In this document: positions 17,213 to 25,519 of the stretch, in pieces | Layout of the letters: the number at the start of each line of letters is the position of its first letter | How positions within the stretch are numbered: position 1 is the stretch's first letter | DNA from: an uncultured Bacilli bacterium | GTDB lineage: Bacteria > Bacillota_I > Bacilli_A > RF39 > UBA660 | NCBI GenBank assembly: GCA_947628435.1 | Contig: CANQZW010000009.1 | Coordinates: forward strand, 1 to 47,451 | Length of the DNA stretch: 47,451 nt | Reading direction: 5' to 3' | Position numbers and translations under genes: made by a program | Notes under the pieces: generated by a model | What the model was told of the DNA's origin: nothing | Databases searched by the model: none | Seen by the model: only the letters and a program-made list of their open reading frames with translations

Positions 17213-18979
17213 TTAATCTTTTTTAATTCTTTTTTCATTTATTTCATTAACCAATAACTTTACAAACTCATCTTTACCAGTAGAATACGTCTTTTCAGAA
17301 CCGTGTCTTCTATAACTTATTAAGTTTTCTTGTTTTTCTTTATCGCCTAGTATTAAAGTAATTGGTATTTTCTTAGTTTGGGCTTCTCTCATCTTATAAG
17401 ATAGTTTTTCCTCTCTATCATCAAGATGAGAACGAATGTTATTTTGTTCTAATAATTCTTCAACTTCTTTAGCATAATCAAGATGAAATGCATTATTAAC
17501 TGGAATTATTTCAATTTGAACTGGTGCAAGCCATAGTGGTAAATTACCTTTGGTCTCTTCAATAATATAAGCCATAAAACGATCTAATGATCCTAAAATA
17601 GCACGATGCAAAACAACTGGTGTCTTTTTTTCACCATTAGCGTCAACATATTTTAAATCAAACTTAGCTGGTAAACAGAAATCTAACTGGCAAGTTGATA
17701 GAGTATATTCATTTCCAACGGCTGGCTTAACATTAACATCTAACTTTGGTCCATAGAAAGCTGCTTCACCAATTTCTTCAGTATATTCAATACCAAGTTC
17801 ATCTAAAACCGCACGAAGTTCATTTTCTGCCTTATCCCACATAGCATCATCAGGATGATACTTTTCTTTATCAGCAGGATCACGTAAAGATAAAACACAA
17901 CGATAATCCGTAATATTAAAATCCTTGTAAACATCAAAAATTAAGTCAACAACATTTTTAAATTCATCTTTAATTTGTTCTGGTGTAACAAAGATATGAG
18001 CATCATTCTGGCAGAAATGACGAGCTCTTTCAATCCCTTTAACAGCACCACTAGCTTCATAACGAAAATCATGAGCAATTTCACCAATACGAATTGGAAG
18101 TTCTTTATAAGAATGCAACTTATTAGCATAAATCATCATATGATGTGGGCAATTCATTGGTCTTAAAACGAATGCCTCACCATCAATCTCCATAGCTGGG
18201 AACATATTTTCTTTATAGTGATCCCAGTGACCACTTGTCTTATATAAATCAACCGTACCAACACAAGGTGTCATAACATGTAGATAACCTAGCTTACGTT
18301 CTTTGGCCTTAATATAATCTTCTAATTGTTGCCAAACAATATAACCTTTTGGTAAGAACATTGGTAATCCGCGTCCAATTAAATCATCAGACATAAATAG
18401 TTCTAATTCTTTACCAATTTTACGATGATCACGCATTTTAGCTTCTTCTATTTCGTTTAAATAGTTATTTAAGTCTTCTTCGGTTTCAAAACATACACCA
18501 TATATTCTTTGAAGCATCTTATTTTTAGAATCCCCTTTAAAATAAGCTCCAGAAAACTTAATTAATTTAAAATACTTCATTTTTTTTGTTGAATCAACAT
18601 GAGGCCCACGACAAAGATCAGTAAAATCACCTTGAGTATAGCAAGAAATAACAGTATTTTTATCATCCATTCTACTAATTAAATCTATTTTATATGGATC
18701 ATCTTTAAATTTTTCTAAAGCCTCTTTTTTAGATATTTCCTCACGATAAATTCTTTTATCAGCCTTAGCGCATTTTTTCATTTCTTTTTCAATTTTTACT
18801 AAATCTTCATTAGTTAAAGTTTTATCTCCTAAGTCAATATCATAGTAAAAACCTTCTTCTATAACAGGGCCTACCCAAAACTTAGCTTCTGGATATAAAT
18901 GTTTTACTGCCTGCGCAAGTAAATGTGCACAGCTGTGATTTAAAATGCTTAATTTTTCATTTTCTTTAATATTTATCAT
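17213..18979 (-). CDS. thrS: Threonine-tRNA ligase
   Basis: Charges tRNA-Thr with threonine. In 588 aa: the editing domain begins almost at once (HSCAH, residues 15-19, part of the HxxxH zinc/editing motif), then the class II catalytic core with zinc-binding Cys in NCPHHMM, motif 2 FRYEASGAVKGIERARHF, motif 3 HRAILGSLDRF, and the C-terminal anticodon domain. The N-terminal TGS domain of about 60 aa, present in most bacterial enzymes, is absent. The ATG at 18979 follows AAGGAGGAAG and overlaps the stop of the upstream nucleotidyltransferase as TAATG; the first in-frame ATG upstream lies inside that gene. Both are under one threonine T-box. Confidence 0.97.
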   Translation of the reverse strand: MINIKENEKLSILNHSCAHLLAQAVKHLYPEAKFWVGPVIEEGFYYDIDLGDKTLTNEDLVKIEKEMKKCAKADKRIYREEISKKEALEKFKDDPYKIDLISRMDDKNTVISCYTQGDFTDLCRGPHVDSTKKMKYFKLIKFSGAYFKGDSKNKMLQRIYGVCFETEEDLNNYLNEIEEAKMRDHRKIGKELELFMSDDLIGRGLPMFLPKGYIVWQQLEDYIKAKERKLGYLHVMTPCVGTVDLYKTSGHWDHYKENMFPAMEIDGEAFVLRPMNCPHHMMIYANKLHSYKELPIRIGEIAHDFRYEASGAVKGIERARHFCQNDAHIFVTPEQIKDEFKNVVDLIFDVYKDFNITDYRCVLSLRDPADKEKYHPDDAMWDKAENELRAVLDELGIEYTEEIGEAAFYGPKLDVNVKPAVGNEYTLSTCQLDFCLPAKFDLKYVDANGEKKTPVVLHRAILGSLDRFMAYIIEETKGNLPLWLAPVQIEIIPVNNAFHLDYAKEVEELLEQNNIRSHLDDREEKLSYKMREAQTKKIPITLILGDKEKQENLISYRRHGSEKTYSTGKDEFVKLLVNEINEKRIKKD

Positions 18980-19758
18980 TATTCTTCCTCCTTTATATTT
19001 TCTGTTTTTAAACAAAAACTTCTTATATTAAAACCACCTTGTTTTTGATAATAATAATTTACTAAAGCTTCAATATTTTTATGCATAATATCTGGTTTTT
19101 GAATTTCAAAACAATTTATATATAATTTAATAAATTCCTCTTCTGGTAATTTAAACACATGATATTTTCTTTTATAATCCTCATTTGTTAGTATTTTATA
19201 TATCTTTGTTTTAGGAAGTTTTGGTATGCTTAAATATTCGCAGTAACTATCATAAATTTTATCTAATAATTTATAATAAATTAAATTAAACTCTGGATTA
19301 TTCTCATTTAAGCATGCTTTTAATTCATTTAAATTATCCCATATAAAATAATTATTATTATCTAATTTTCTAGCGCTAATATTATTAGATGGTCTATCTA
19401 TATAATCAAGTGCTAAATCTTGAAGCATTTTGACGCTTCCATCTAAATCATAAATTATTTTTCCATACGCAAACATATTAGCAGTACATAAATTATTATC
19501 ATTATATTCATCTTGCATATATTTTTTTATTCTCCATTCCGGATTTTTAAAATATTCTATTAAATAACTATTAGAATCAACATTACCTTTTTCTTGATAA
19601 TTTACGCTATTTTTCATAACTAAATAAACATCAATATCTGAATATTCGTTATAATTATCATTTGCGTAGCTACCACATAAAATAGCTCCTACAACATCAT
19701 CATCTTCTTCATATTTTTTTAAAAACTCTTTTAAAGCAAATTTCCATTTTTCTATCAA
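18979..19758 (-). CDS. Nucleotidyltransferase domain protein
   Basis: A 259-aa protein with the polymerase-beta-type nucleotidyltransferase motif GSYANDNYNEYSDIDVYLV (residues 29-47), including the GS and the two metal-binding Asp. A helical C-terminal half follows, as in aminoglycoside adenylyltransferase-like proteins. The substrate is unknown; antibiotic resistance should not be assumed. It is the first gene after the threonine T-box and is joined to thrS by a one-base overlap, so it is controlled by threonine-tRNA charging. The start is TTG at 19758, preceded by GAGGGTG at good spacing; I see no better ATG. Confidence 0.8.
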   Translation of the reverse strand: MIEKWKFALKEFLKKYEEDDDVVGAILCGSYANDNYNEYSDIDVYLVMKNSVNYQEKGNVDSNSYLIEYFKNPEWRIKKYMQDEYNDNNLCTANMFAYGKIIYDLDGSVKMLQDLALDYIDRPSNNISARKLDNNNYFIWDNLNELKACLNENNPEFNLIYYKLLDKIYDSYCEYLSIPKLPKTKIYKILTNEDYKRKYHVFKLPEEEFIKLYINCFEIQKPDIMHKNIEALVNYYYQKQGGFNIRSFCLKTENIKEEE

Positions 19759-19778
19759 TTAAAACACCCTCTTTCTAT

Positions 19779-19985
19779 AAAAAAAAGATGATACCAAAGG
19801 AGTGCAAAAGCACGGTACCATCCTTACTTTAACTTAATTTGATAACGTGTATAACTAAACACGGGGTTCTTTTTCAAGTCCAGCTTACAAAGTAGTAATT
19901 ACATAATTAGTTTATCTAATTTTCACCATCATAGACTCTCTTTGAAACATTATTACATAATCATGTCTTTGATTATCGCATTTCT
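19779..19985 (-). promoter_or_regulatory. Threonine T-box leader
   Basis: Minus-strand leader with the features of a T-box: AGAGAGT and GGTGAAA in the stem I part, two adjacent ACT triplets (19891-19896) as Thr specifier candidates, the T-box GGATGGTACCGTG (19811-19823, centre TGGTACC), and a terminator GATGGTACC/GGTATCATC followed by eight T (19779-19822). Uncharged tRNA-Thr would favour read-through into the nucleotidyltransferase and thrS. Confidence 0.9.
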
Positions 19986-19991
19986 AACAAA

Positions 19992-20020
19992 ATAATACTA
20001 CAAAAGATAATTTAAGTCAA
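19992..20020 (-). promoter_or_regulatory. Promoter of the T-box operon
   Basis: TTGACT, 17 bases, TATTAT on the minus strand. Confidence 0.7.
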
Positions 20021-20059
20021 ATAAATTTAAATAGGTATTTATTTTTATATTTTAATTAA

Positions 20060-20983
20060 TTATTTTCTATTATTTTCACCAATCATTTCAATATCTTCAG
20101 TAAGTTGTTTTATTCTTTCAATTATTCTAAGTGCTTTTAACTTTTCTGATTTATTTGATGTTGTAACACTTAAATGCTCCTCTAACTCTTTAATATTCAA
20201 ATTAGATGTTATAAAAGTTGGTAATTTTTCTTGCATTCTATATTGTAAGATACTACCTAAAATTTCATCTCTATTCCACGAGGTTACTGCCTCTGCTCCC
20301 AAATCATCTATTAAAAGTATCTTAGCATATTTAATCTCATTAAACTTATTTTTGAATTCATCACTTGAACTAGACTGAAAACTATCCTTTAAACTTCTTA
20401 AATACTCAGGCCAATAAACAATTACACCTTTAACGTTTTCTTTTGCAAGTTCATTTATCATAGCTGCCAAAAGATAAGTTTTACCACATCCAAAATTGCC
20501 ATGCAAATAAAGACCTTTTTTATAATTTTGCTTTTTATATTCTTTAATATAATTTAATATCCACTTTATTACTACTTGTCTGTTTTTATCATCAGTATAA
20601 ATATCCTTTATTTTGGCATTTTTTATTTCTTTTGGCACATCAAAATTAGTTACGTTATTTAAATACTTGTTTTCTTTATCAATTTTATTTTGATATTTAC
20701 ATGAAACATAAGAAAAACAAAGTTTATTATCAACAACTTTAGGTAAATAACAAAAGCCGTGCATATTATTCTTACATGCTAAAATAGATTTACACATCTT
20801 ACAATTTTTATACTCTTTTACAGAATCTTCTATTGAAGAGGTATATTTCATAAGCTCATCTTCTGGCAAATTTATTTTATCTATCATTTCTTTGAATTCA
20901 AAATCCTTTTTTGCTTCTTCAAAAGATGATCTTAATTTATTATTTATGTTGCTTTCTTTTTTTACTTCATTAATATTTTTCAT
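20060..20983 (-). CDS. dnaI: Primosomal protein DnaI, helicase loader
   Basis: Loads the replicative helicase at the origin. In 307 aa: an N-terminal helical region, a zinc-binding region with six Cys between 61 and 95 (CKMC, CYLP, CFSYVSC), then an AAA+ domain with Walker A GNFGCGKT (162-169), Walker B ILLIDDLGAE, and sensor 1 TFITSNLN. This is the layout of B. subtilis DnaI. The ATG at 20983 follows AGTAGGTGG; the GTG three codons upstream lies in that site. It follows dnaB by 27 bases, and dnaB-dnaI upstream of thrS is an order also known in Bacillus. Confidence 0.94.
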   Translation of the reverse strand: MKNINEVKKESNINNKLRSSFEEAKKDFEFKEMIDKINLPEDELMKYTSSIEDSVKEYKNCKMCKSILACKNNMHGFCYLPKVVDNKLCFSYVSCKYQNKIDKENKYLNNVTNFDVPKEIKNAKIKDIYTDDKNRQVVIKWILNYIKEYKKQNYKKGLYLHGNFGCGKTYLLAAMINELAKENVKGVIVYWPEYLRSLKDSFQSSSSDEFKNKFNEIKYAKILLIDDLGAEAVTSWNRDEILGSILQYRMQEKLPTFITSNLNIKELEEHLSVTTSNKSEKLKALRIIERIKQLTEDIEMIGENNRK

Positions 20984-21010
20984 TAATACCACCTACTTAG
21001 TTAAGTTTTA

Positions 21011-22303
21011 TTAAGAAAACTCTTTTAACATTTCCTTAAGAGATTTTTCTTCTTCTTCACTTATTTCCTGTTTTTTTATGTCCTTATTAAACCACTCAGG
21101 CAATTTTTCCTTATTGATACTACTTAATTTATTTTGTACTTTTTTATTTTCTCTTTTATATTCTTTTTCTGCCGTTTTCATTGCCTCTTCAACGGTTTCA
21201 ACATTAAGTCTTTTCCATTGAGACGCAATAGCTTCAACATATGCTTTAGTTAATTTTTTATTATTTATTTTAAGAACATAATCAATTAAAACATTAGTAA
21301 CTCCTGGATTTAACTTAAAATCAGTAAGTAATGTTTCTAATAAATTTAAATCTCTAACTGATGGTTTTGCACCATTATTAACACCTTTAAGAAAATTATA
21401 TGGGCTAGTATTTTCAAAAATATAAATCATCTTAGCCCTTTTCGAAGATGCTCCTATTGGATTTTTTAAGTATTCTGGTTGATTTTTGAATATTAAAGAT
21501 GGCAATTTATTTTGATTTTCATACTTATAATAATTTCTTACGTTTTTTCTAAGTAAATTCTTATCAATAAGTCCATTTTCTTTAATAGAACTTAAAATAG
21601 AAGATTTCATATCAATAGCATCAAGGTTATATACAAAAGATAAATTATTAATTAATTCTTTAGATTCTTTACTAAAAGTTTTTTCATTAATTATCCCACC
21701 CGGTACAGAAGATATTAACAAATCAAAATCAAATGAGCTATCTATTTTTATTTGACCAGTTTTATTAACCCTTAAATCCTCATTTAAATTATCATATAAA
21801 GTCCCTGGCACACTTTCAAACACATCATCAAATCTACAAGTAATCTCTTCATAAGAAGACAAATTAATTTTTGGAATTTTAAAATATTTAAGTAAATTTT
21901 CATACTCTTTTTTTCCAACGTTATTATATAAAACTATATTTAAAATTGGATGATTAAAAAACTCGTTTGCGGATATTGGTGAAAACATTTCATAAACATA
22001 AGAATTAGAATTACCAGTTTTAACATAAGTTTTTAAAAGACCAATAGCTTCTAATTTTTTTCTTGCACTTATAATAGCATCCATTTTAATTCTTAAACTG
22101 GTCATTAAATGGTGATGAGTATACTCAGCACTTAAAAGTTCACTTTTATCTAAATCCGCCCAAAAAGTATAATACAAACTAGTTGCTATGCTCCCTATTA
22201 TAGGTTGGTATAACATGCTTATTATTTTTCTATCATTTTCATTTAATATAGTGCGGTTTACTACTACGAAAGTATCCGCTGGTAAAATGCTTATTTGCTT
22301 CAT
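21011..22303 (-). CDS. dnaB: Replication initiation protein DnaB (Firmicutes type)
   Basis: Helicase co-loader of Firmicutes that works with DnaD and DnaI; it is not the helicase called DnaB in E. coli. The 430-aa protein begins with ILPADTFVVVNRTILNENDR, typical for the family. It then has a winged-helix region (about 30-110, with TYHHLMTSLR-like TYTHHHLMTSLRIKMD), and a C-terminal DnaD-like domain (about 285-360) with VLIDYVLKINN and AYVEAIASQWKR. It ends in a charged tail. The ATG follows AAGGAGG. The promoter is strong, and dnaI follows in the same transcript. Confidence 0.92.
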   Translation of the reverse strand: MKQISILPADTFVVVNRTILNENDRKIISMLYQPIIGSIATSLYYTFWADLDKSELLSAEYTHHHLMTSLRIKMDAIISARKKLEAIGLLKTYVKTGNSNSYVYEMFSPISANEFFNHPILNIVLYNNVGKKEYENLLKYFKIPKINLSSYEEITCRFDDVFESVPGTLYDNLNEDLRVNKTGQIKIDSSFDFDLLISSVPGGIINEKTFSKESKELINNLSFVYNLDAIDMKSSILSSIKENGLIDKNLLRKNVRNYYKYENQNKLPSLIFKNQPEYLKNPIGASSKRAKMIYIFENTSPYNFLKGVNNGAKPSVRDLNLLETLLTDFKLNPGVTNVLIDYVLKINNKKLTKAYVEAIASQWKRLNVETVEEAMKTAEKEYKRENKKVQNKLSSINKEKLPEWFNKDIKKQEISEEEEKSLKEMLKEFS

Positions 22304-22326
22304 AATAGTAATCCTCCTTAAATAGT

Positions 22327-22355
22327 ATTATAATTCATTTTTTATTTTATATCAA
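22327..22355 (-). promoter_or_regulatory. Promoter of dnaB-dnaI
   Basis: TTGATA, 17 bases, perfect TATAAT on the minus strand, 24 bases before the start codon. Confidence 0.8.
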
Positions 22356-22370
22356 TGTTTTAGTAAACTT

Positions 22371-22396
22371 AAAACATGTTATTTCTAACATGTTTT
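22371..22396 (-). terminator. Terminator of the secreted protein gene
   Basis: AAAACATGTT and AACATGTTTT form a 10-bp stem with a six-base loop, placed after the stop codon at 22408. The T tract is short. Confidence 0.6.
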
Positions 22397-22407
22397 AAGA
22401 ATATTAA

Positions 22408-23187
22408 TTATAAATTACATTTTTTACTTTTAAATAATATCACAGTTAATACCAAACTAATTGATGCTAAGAAAAAATATAAATTAACGTTATCTTTTGT
22501 ATTTGGATTTGAAACTTCTTTTGCTGGTAAAATAGTATATACGTTTACACCTTTATTAGCCTTAATATTACAAAACCAAAAATATTTTATAGAAACGTCT
22601 TTTTCACTTGCAATTGGAGTTTTTGTATCACCTGTTTTTATTTCGTCTAGATTAATATCTCCAGTCGTACCAACTACGGTATCATAATTTAAAAGCGTAA
22701 AATTTACATAAGTAACATTATCTTTTATGAACATTTTCCATCTGTATGTATATATGCCACTTTCTTTTACTAATAAAGAAAATCTAGGCGCCCAAGTAGC
22801 ACTTAATTTTACTTCATCATCTTTAGTTTTTTGAGTTGTTACAACAGCTTCTGACACATACTGATTATCACTGTTTTTTAAACCTAAAGTTATTTCAAAA
22901 AGCTCATCCTTATCCATGGTATCAAAATTTATTTCTACGTTAACCTCTTCTGTTATACCATCTTTTAACTTAGTTGAACTTTTTTTACTATATGGCCCAA
23001 CATTCATTCCCATTTCTGCATCATATATACCTTTAAGATTAGTTATATTATCAGATATTTTTTCTTTGCTACCATATCCTTCTTGTGCGTACCAATCATT
23101 ATAGTTATAAGTCGTTAATGCACTTGCTTTAAAAACAAATCCAAATACTGCAACAAAAAAAACAATCAAAGAAATTATTTTTTTCAC
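22408..23187 (-). CDS. Secreted protein with sortase-like C-terminal anchor
   Basis: A 259-aa exported protein. It has a signal peptide (MKK then a hydrophobic stretch, cut probably after KASA near residue 23) and a beta-rich extracellular part with no domain I recognise. The end is a cell-wall-sorting-like tail: NPNTKDN (227-233), a hydrophobic segment (about 234-252) and a basic tail KSKK. NPNTK resembles the NPxTG/NPQTN class of sorting signals; the Gly is replaced by Lys, so anchoring by a sortase is possible but not certain. No sortase gene is in the window. The start is GTG after GAGGAGGTG. Ligand and role are unknown. Confidence 0.75.
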   Translation of the reverse strand: MKKIISLIVFFVAVFGFVFKASALTTYNYNDWYAQEGYGSKEKISDNITNLKGIYDAEMGMNVGPYSKKSSTKLKDGITEEVNVEINFDTMDKDELFEITLGLKNSDNQYVSEAVVTTQKTKDDEVKLSATWAPRFSLLVKESGIYTYRWKMFIKDNVTYVNFTLLNYDTVVGTTGDINLDEIKTGDTKTPIASEKDVSIKYFWFCNIKANKGVNVYTILPAKEVSNPNTKDNVNLYFFLASISLVLTVILFKSKKCNL

Positions 23188-23299
23188 AATTCACCTCCTC
23201 TCATATTTTTTAAAAATATGATAACTAATAATATTTTGGTGAAATTTGTGATATTTTATAACTTCTTTGACATGATTTTTTTAATTTTAAAATTATTTT

Positions 23300-24619
23300 T
23301 TATTTTTCTTTTACAGCCTTAAACATCTTTTTCCACAAATTATTTTCAGAATAATTTAAAATTCCAACTTTATATACTCTAAGCCCGTATTTTATTAAAA
23401 TAAAATTTAATAACATTAACAAAATAATTGCAATTATCAAAATTTGTACTGTTATTTGCCCAGAAAAAAGCATACTAGGTGCAAGAGAAACAGAAATTAG
23501 TGGAATAACACTTACTATCTTTATAAATAAAGAACCTGGAAAAGAAGTTGATATTAATATTAAATAAAAACCTATTACGCTAATAACCATAAGTGGTGTT
23601 TGTAATTGCTGATAGTTTTCCATGTTTGTTGTCATAGAAGCAAGAATACCTGCTAATAAAGAGTAAGCTAAAAAACTAAGAATAATTAATAAAATTATAA
23701 GTGGAATAACGTATCCTAACTTATTTATTATTCCGCTACTTGTAATTACCTCTAATGCCTCTTTTACATCTAATTGAGATGCAACATCAGTAATTAATGC
23801 TTTGCTAGTAGAAGGTGAAATAAGCTTTCTAATAAAAATACCAACAGCACTATAAAGTATTAATAATATACCTTGTAAAATAACAAATATATTACTTGCT
23901 AATACTTTTGAAAAAAAGTGTGTTTTAGCAGAAACATTTCCCAATATTATTTCCATTCCACGGGTAGATTTTTCCTCATTAATTTCTGCACCTATCATTT
24001 GTACTAAGAAAATAATAAGCATAAAACAAGGTAATACAACTATAAGTGACAAAACAGATAATAATAATCGTGAACTTTCTTCATTTTTACTCTTATCATT
24101 ACTAATAAAACTTCTTGTTATTTCAACTTGCTTAGATATTTTAGCAAGTTTATTTTTATCTATGTTAGAATTTGCCAAAGCAATATTACTTTTAGCGGTA
24201 TTTAAACTTGATACAATAGCTTGATACGTCATGGTATCAACATATGAATCCGTTATAAAATCTACTTTAAATATGTTTTCTTCATCATTATTTATAATTA
24301 GCAAAATATCATCGGTTCCTTTTAATTTTTTCTTTTGCTTTTTTTCATCAGAAACCTTATTTATTACAATCTTATAATTTTCAACATACTTACTTACATC
24401 TACCAAACTATTTTTTATTTCTTTATAATAATTAGTATTATCAATAATATTTATTTTAACATCATCATTAAAATCCCCACCAAAAAACTTAACTACTGAA
24501 TCAATGTTAATTAAACCTACCGTAATTATAAAAACTATTATATTTGCTATTAAAAACCATTTGTTTTTAACTTTTTTTAATAAACTATGTTTTGTTAAAA
24601 ACTTAAACTTATTTTCCAT
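23300..24619 (-). CDS. ABC transporter permease (NatB/ABC-2 type)
   Basis: A 439-aa membrane subunit. A first membrane segment (about 20-40) is followed by a large outside domain (about 42-180), then five or six membrane segments to about 425, as in NatB-type permeases that export sodium or small molecules. The motif NEEKSTRGMEIILGNVSAKTHFFSKVLASN is split over the first inner loop, typical of this group. The ATG at 24619 lies inside the end of the ATPase gene (11-base overlap), with AGTAGGTG as binding site. It works with the ATPase encoded just upstream; the substrate is not evident. Confidence 0.88.
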   Translation of the reverse strand: MENKFKFLTKHSLLKKVKNKWFLIANIIVFIITVGLINIDSVVKFFGGDFNDDVKINIIDNTNYYKEIKNSLVDVSKYVENYKIVINKVSDEKKQKKKLKGTDDILLIINNDEENIFKVDFITDSYVDTMTYQAIVSSLNTAKSNIALANSNIDKNKLAKISKQVEITRSFISNDKSKNEESSRLLLSVLSLIVVLPCFMLIIFLVQMIGAEINEEKSTRGMEIILGNVSAKTHFFSKVLASNIFVILQGILLILYSAVGIFIRKLISPSTSKALITDVASQLDVKEALEVITSSGIINKLGYVIPLIILLIILSFLAYSLLAGILASMTTNMENYQQLQTPLMVISVIGFYLILISTSFPGSLFIKIVSVIPLISVSLAPSMLFSGQITVQILIIAIILLMLLNFILIKYGLRVYKVGILNYSENNLWKKMFKAVKEK

Positions 24620-25508
24620 ATGTTTCACCTACTTTCGAAACAAAAATCTCTTCTAAACTAGGTTGTTGAAGAGCAAACTTAGTTACGTTATTTACCGTTT
24701 TTAAATATTCAAATACATTTTTACAATAACTTTCATCTTTTATACTAACCTCATATGAACTAGATGTTTTAACAGCTTTTATAACACCATCTATCTTCTT
24801 TAAATCAGATAACTTAACATCACCTTCAATTACTATCTTTTTTATTTTATAATCATTTTTAATATCTTTTAAATAACCTTCAAGCACTGATTTTCCTCTA
24901 ACCAAAATTACAAGTTTTTCACAAAAAAATTCTACGTGATCCATACGGTGAGATGAAAATATTATTGATGTTCCTTTTTGTTTTAAATCTAATATAACAC
25001 TTTTAAATAATTCTATATTTATAGGATCTAATCCCGAAAAAGGCTCATCTAAAATAAGTAAGCTAGGTTCATTTATAATAGCTGCTATAAATTGAACTTT
25101 TTGCTGATTACCTTTTGATAAAGTATTTATTTTTCTATCCTTATACTCTTGTATACCAAACTTCTCAAGCAACTTATCTAATCTTTTTAAAATAGTTTTT
25201 TCATCAAGTGATTTTAAAGCCCCATAAAAAAGCATTTGCTCTTTTACCGTAAGTTTAGTAAGTAAACTCCTTTCCTCTGTTAAAAAACCAATTTTATCAG
25301 TAATATCATAGTCAATTTTTCTTCCATTAAAAGTTATGTTACCAGAATTTGGCTCTATAAGGTTCATAATCATTCTAAAAGTTGTTGTTTTGCCCGCTCC
25401 ATTTACACCTAAAAGTCCAAAAATTTCACCTTTTTTAACCTCAAACGAAAGATCATCAACAGCCTTAAAATCCCCATAATATTTTGTTATGTTACTTACC
25501 TTAAGCAT
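24609..25508 (-). CDS. ABC transporter ATP-binding protein (NatA-like)
   Basis: A 299-aa ATPase. Walker A is GVNGAGKTT (34-42), the signature is LSKGNQQKVQF, Walker B is LLILDEPFSGLDP, and the H-loop is SSHRMDHVEF. The C-terminal extension after about 220 is typical of NatA/DrrA type exporters. The signature form LSKGNQQK is the one found in the NatA group. The ATG follows AAAGGAGG. It overlaps the permease gene by 11 bases and follows yfmH by 11 bases, so it belongs to the deoD-yfmF-yfmH transcript or a part of it. Confidence 0.92.
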   Translation of the reverse strand: MLKVSNITKYYGDFKAVDDLSFEVKKGEIFGLLGVNGAGKTTTFRMIMNLIEPNSGNITFNGRKIDYDITDKIGFLTEERSLLTKLTVKEQMLFYGALKSLDEKTILKRLDKLLEKFGIQEYKDRKINTLSKGNQQKVQFIAAIINEPSLLILDEPFSGLDPINIELFKSVILDLKQKGTSIIFSSHRMDHVEFFCEKLVILVRGKSVLEGYLKDIKNDYKIKKIVIEGDVKLSDLKKIDGVIKAVKTSSSYEVSIKDESYCKNVFEYLKTVNNVTKFALQQPSLEEIFVSKVGETYGK

Positions 25509-25519
25509 ACTTACCTCCT

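Noticed and set aside
17941-18166. Two short open frames on both strands inside thrS
   Set aside because: They lie within the well-conserved catalytic core of thrS and have no features of genes.
18979-19758. Aminoglycoside resistance gene
   Set aside because: Only the general nucleotidyltransferase motif is present; the T-box and thrS coupling argue for a housekeeping role.
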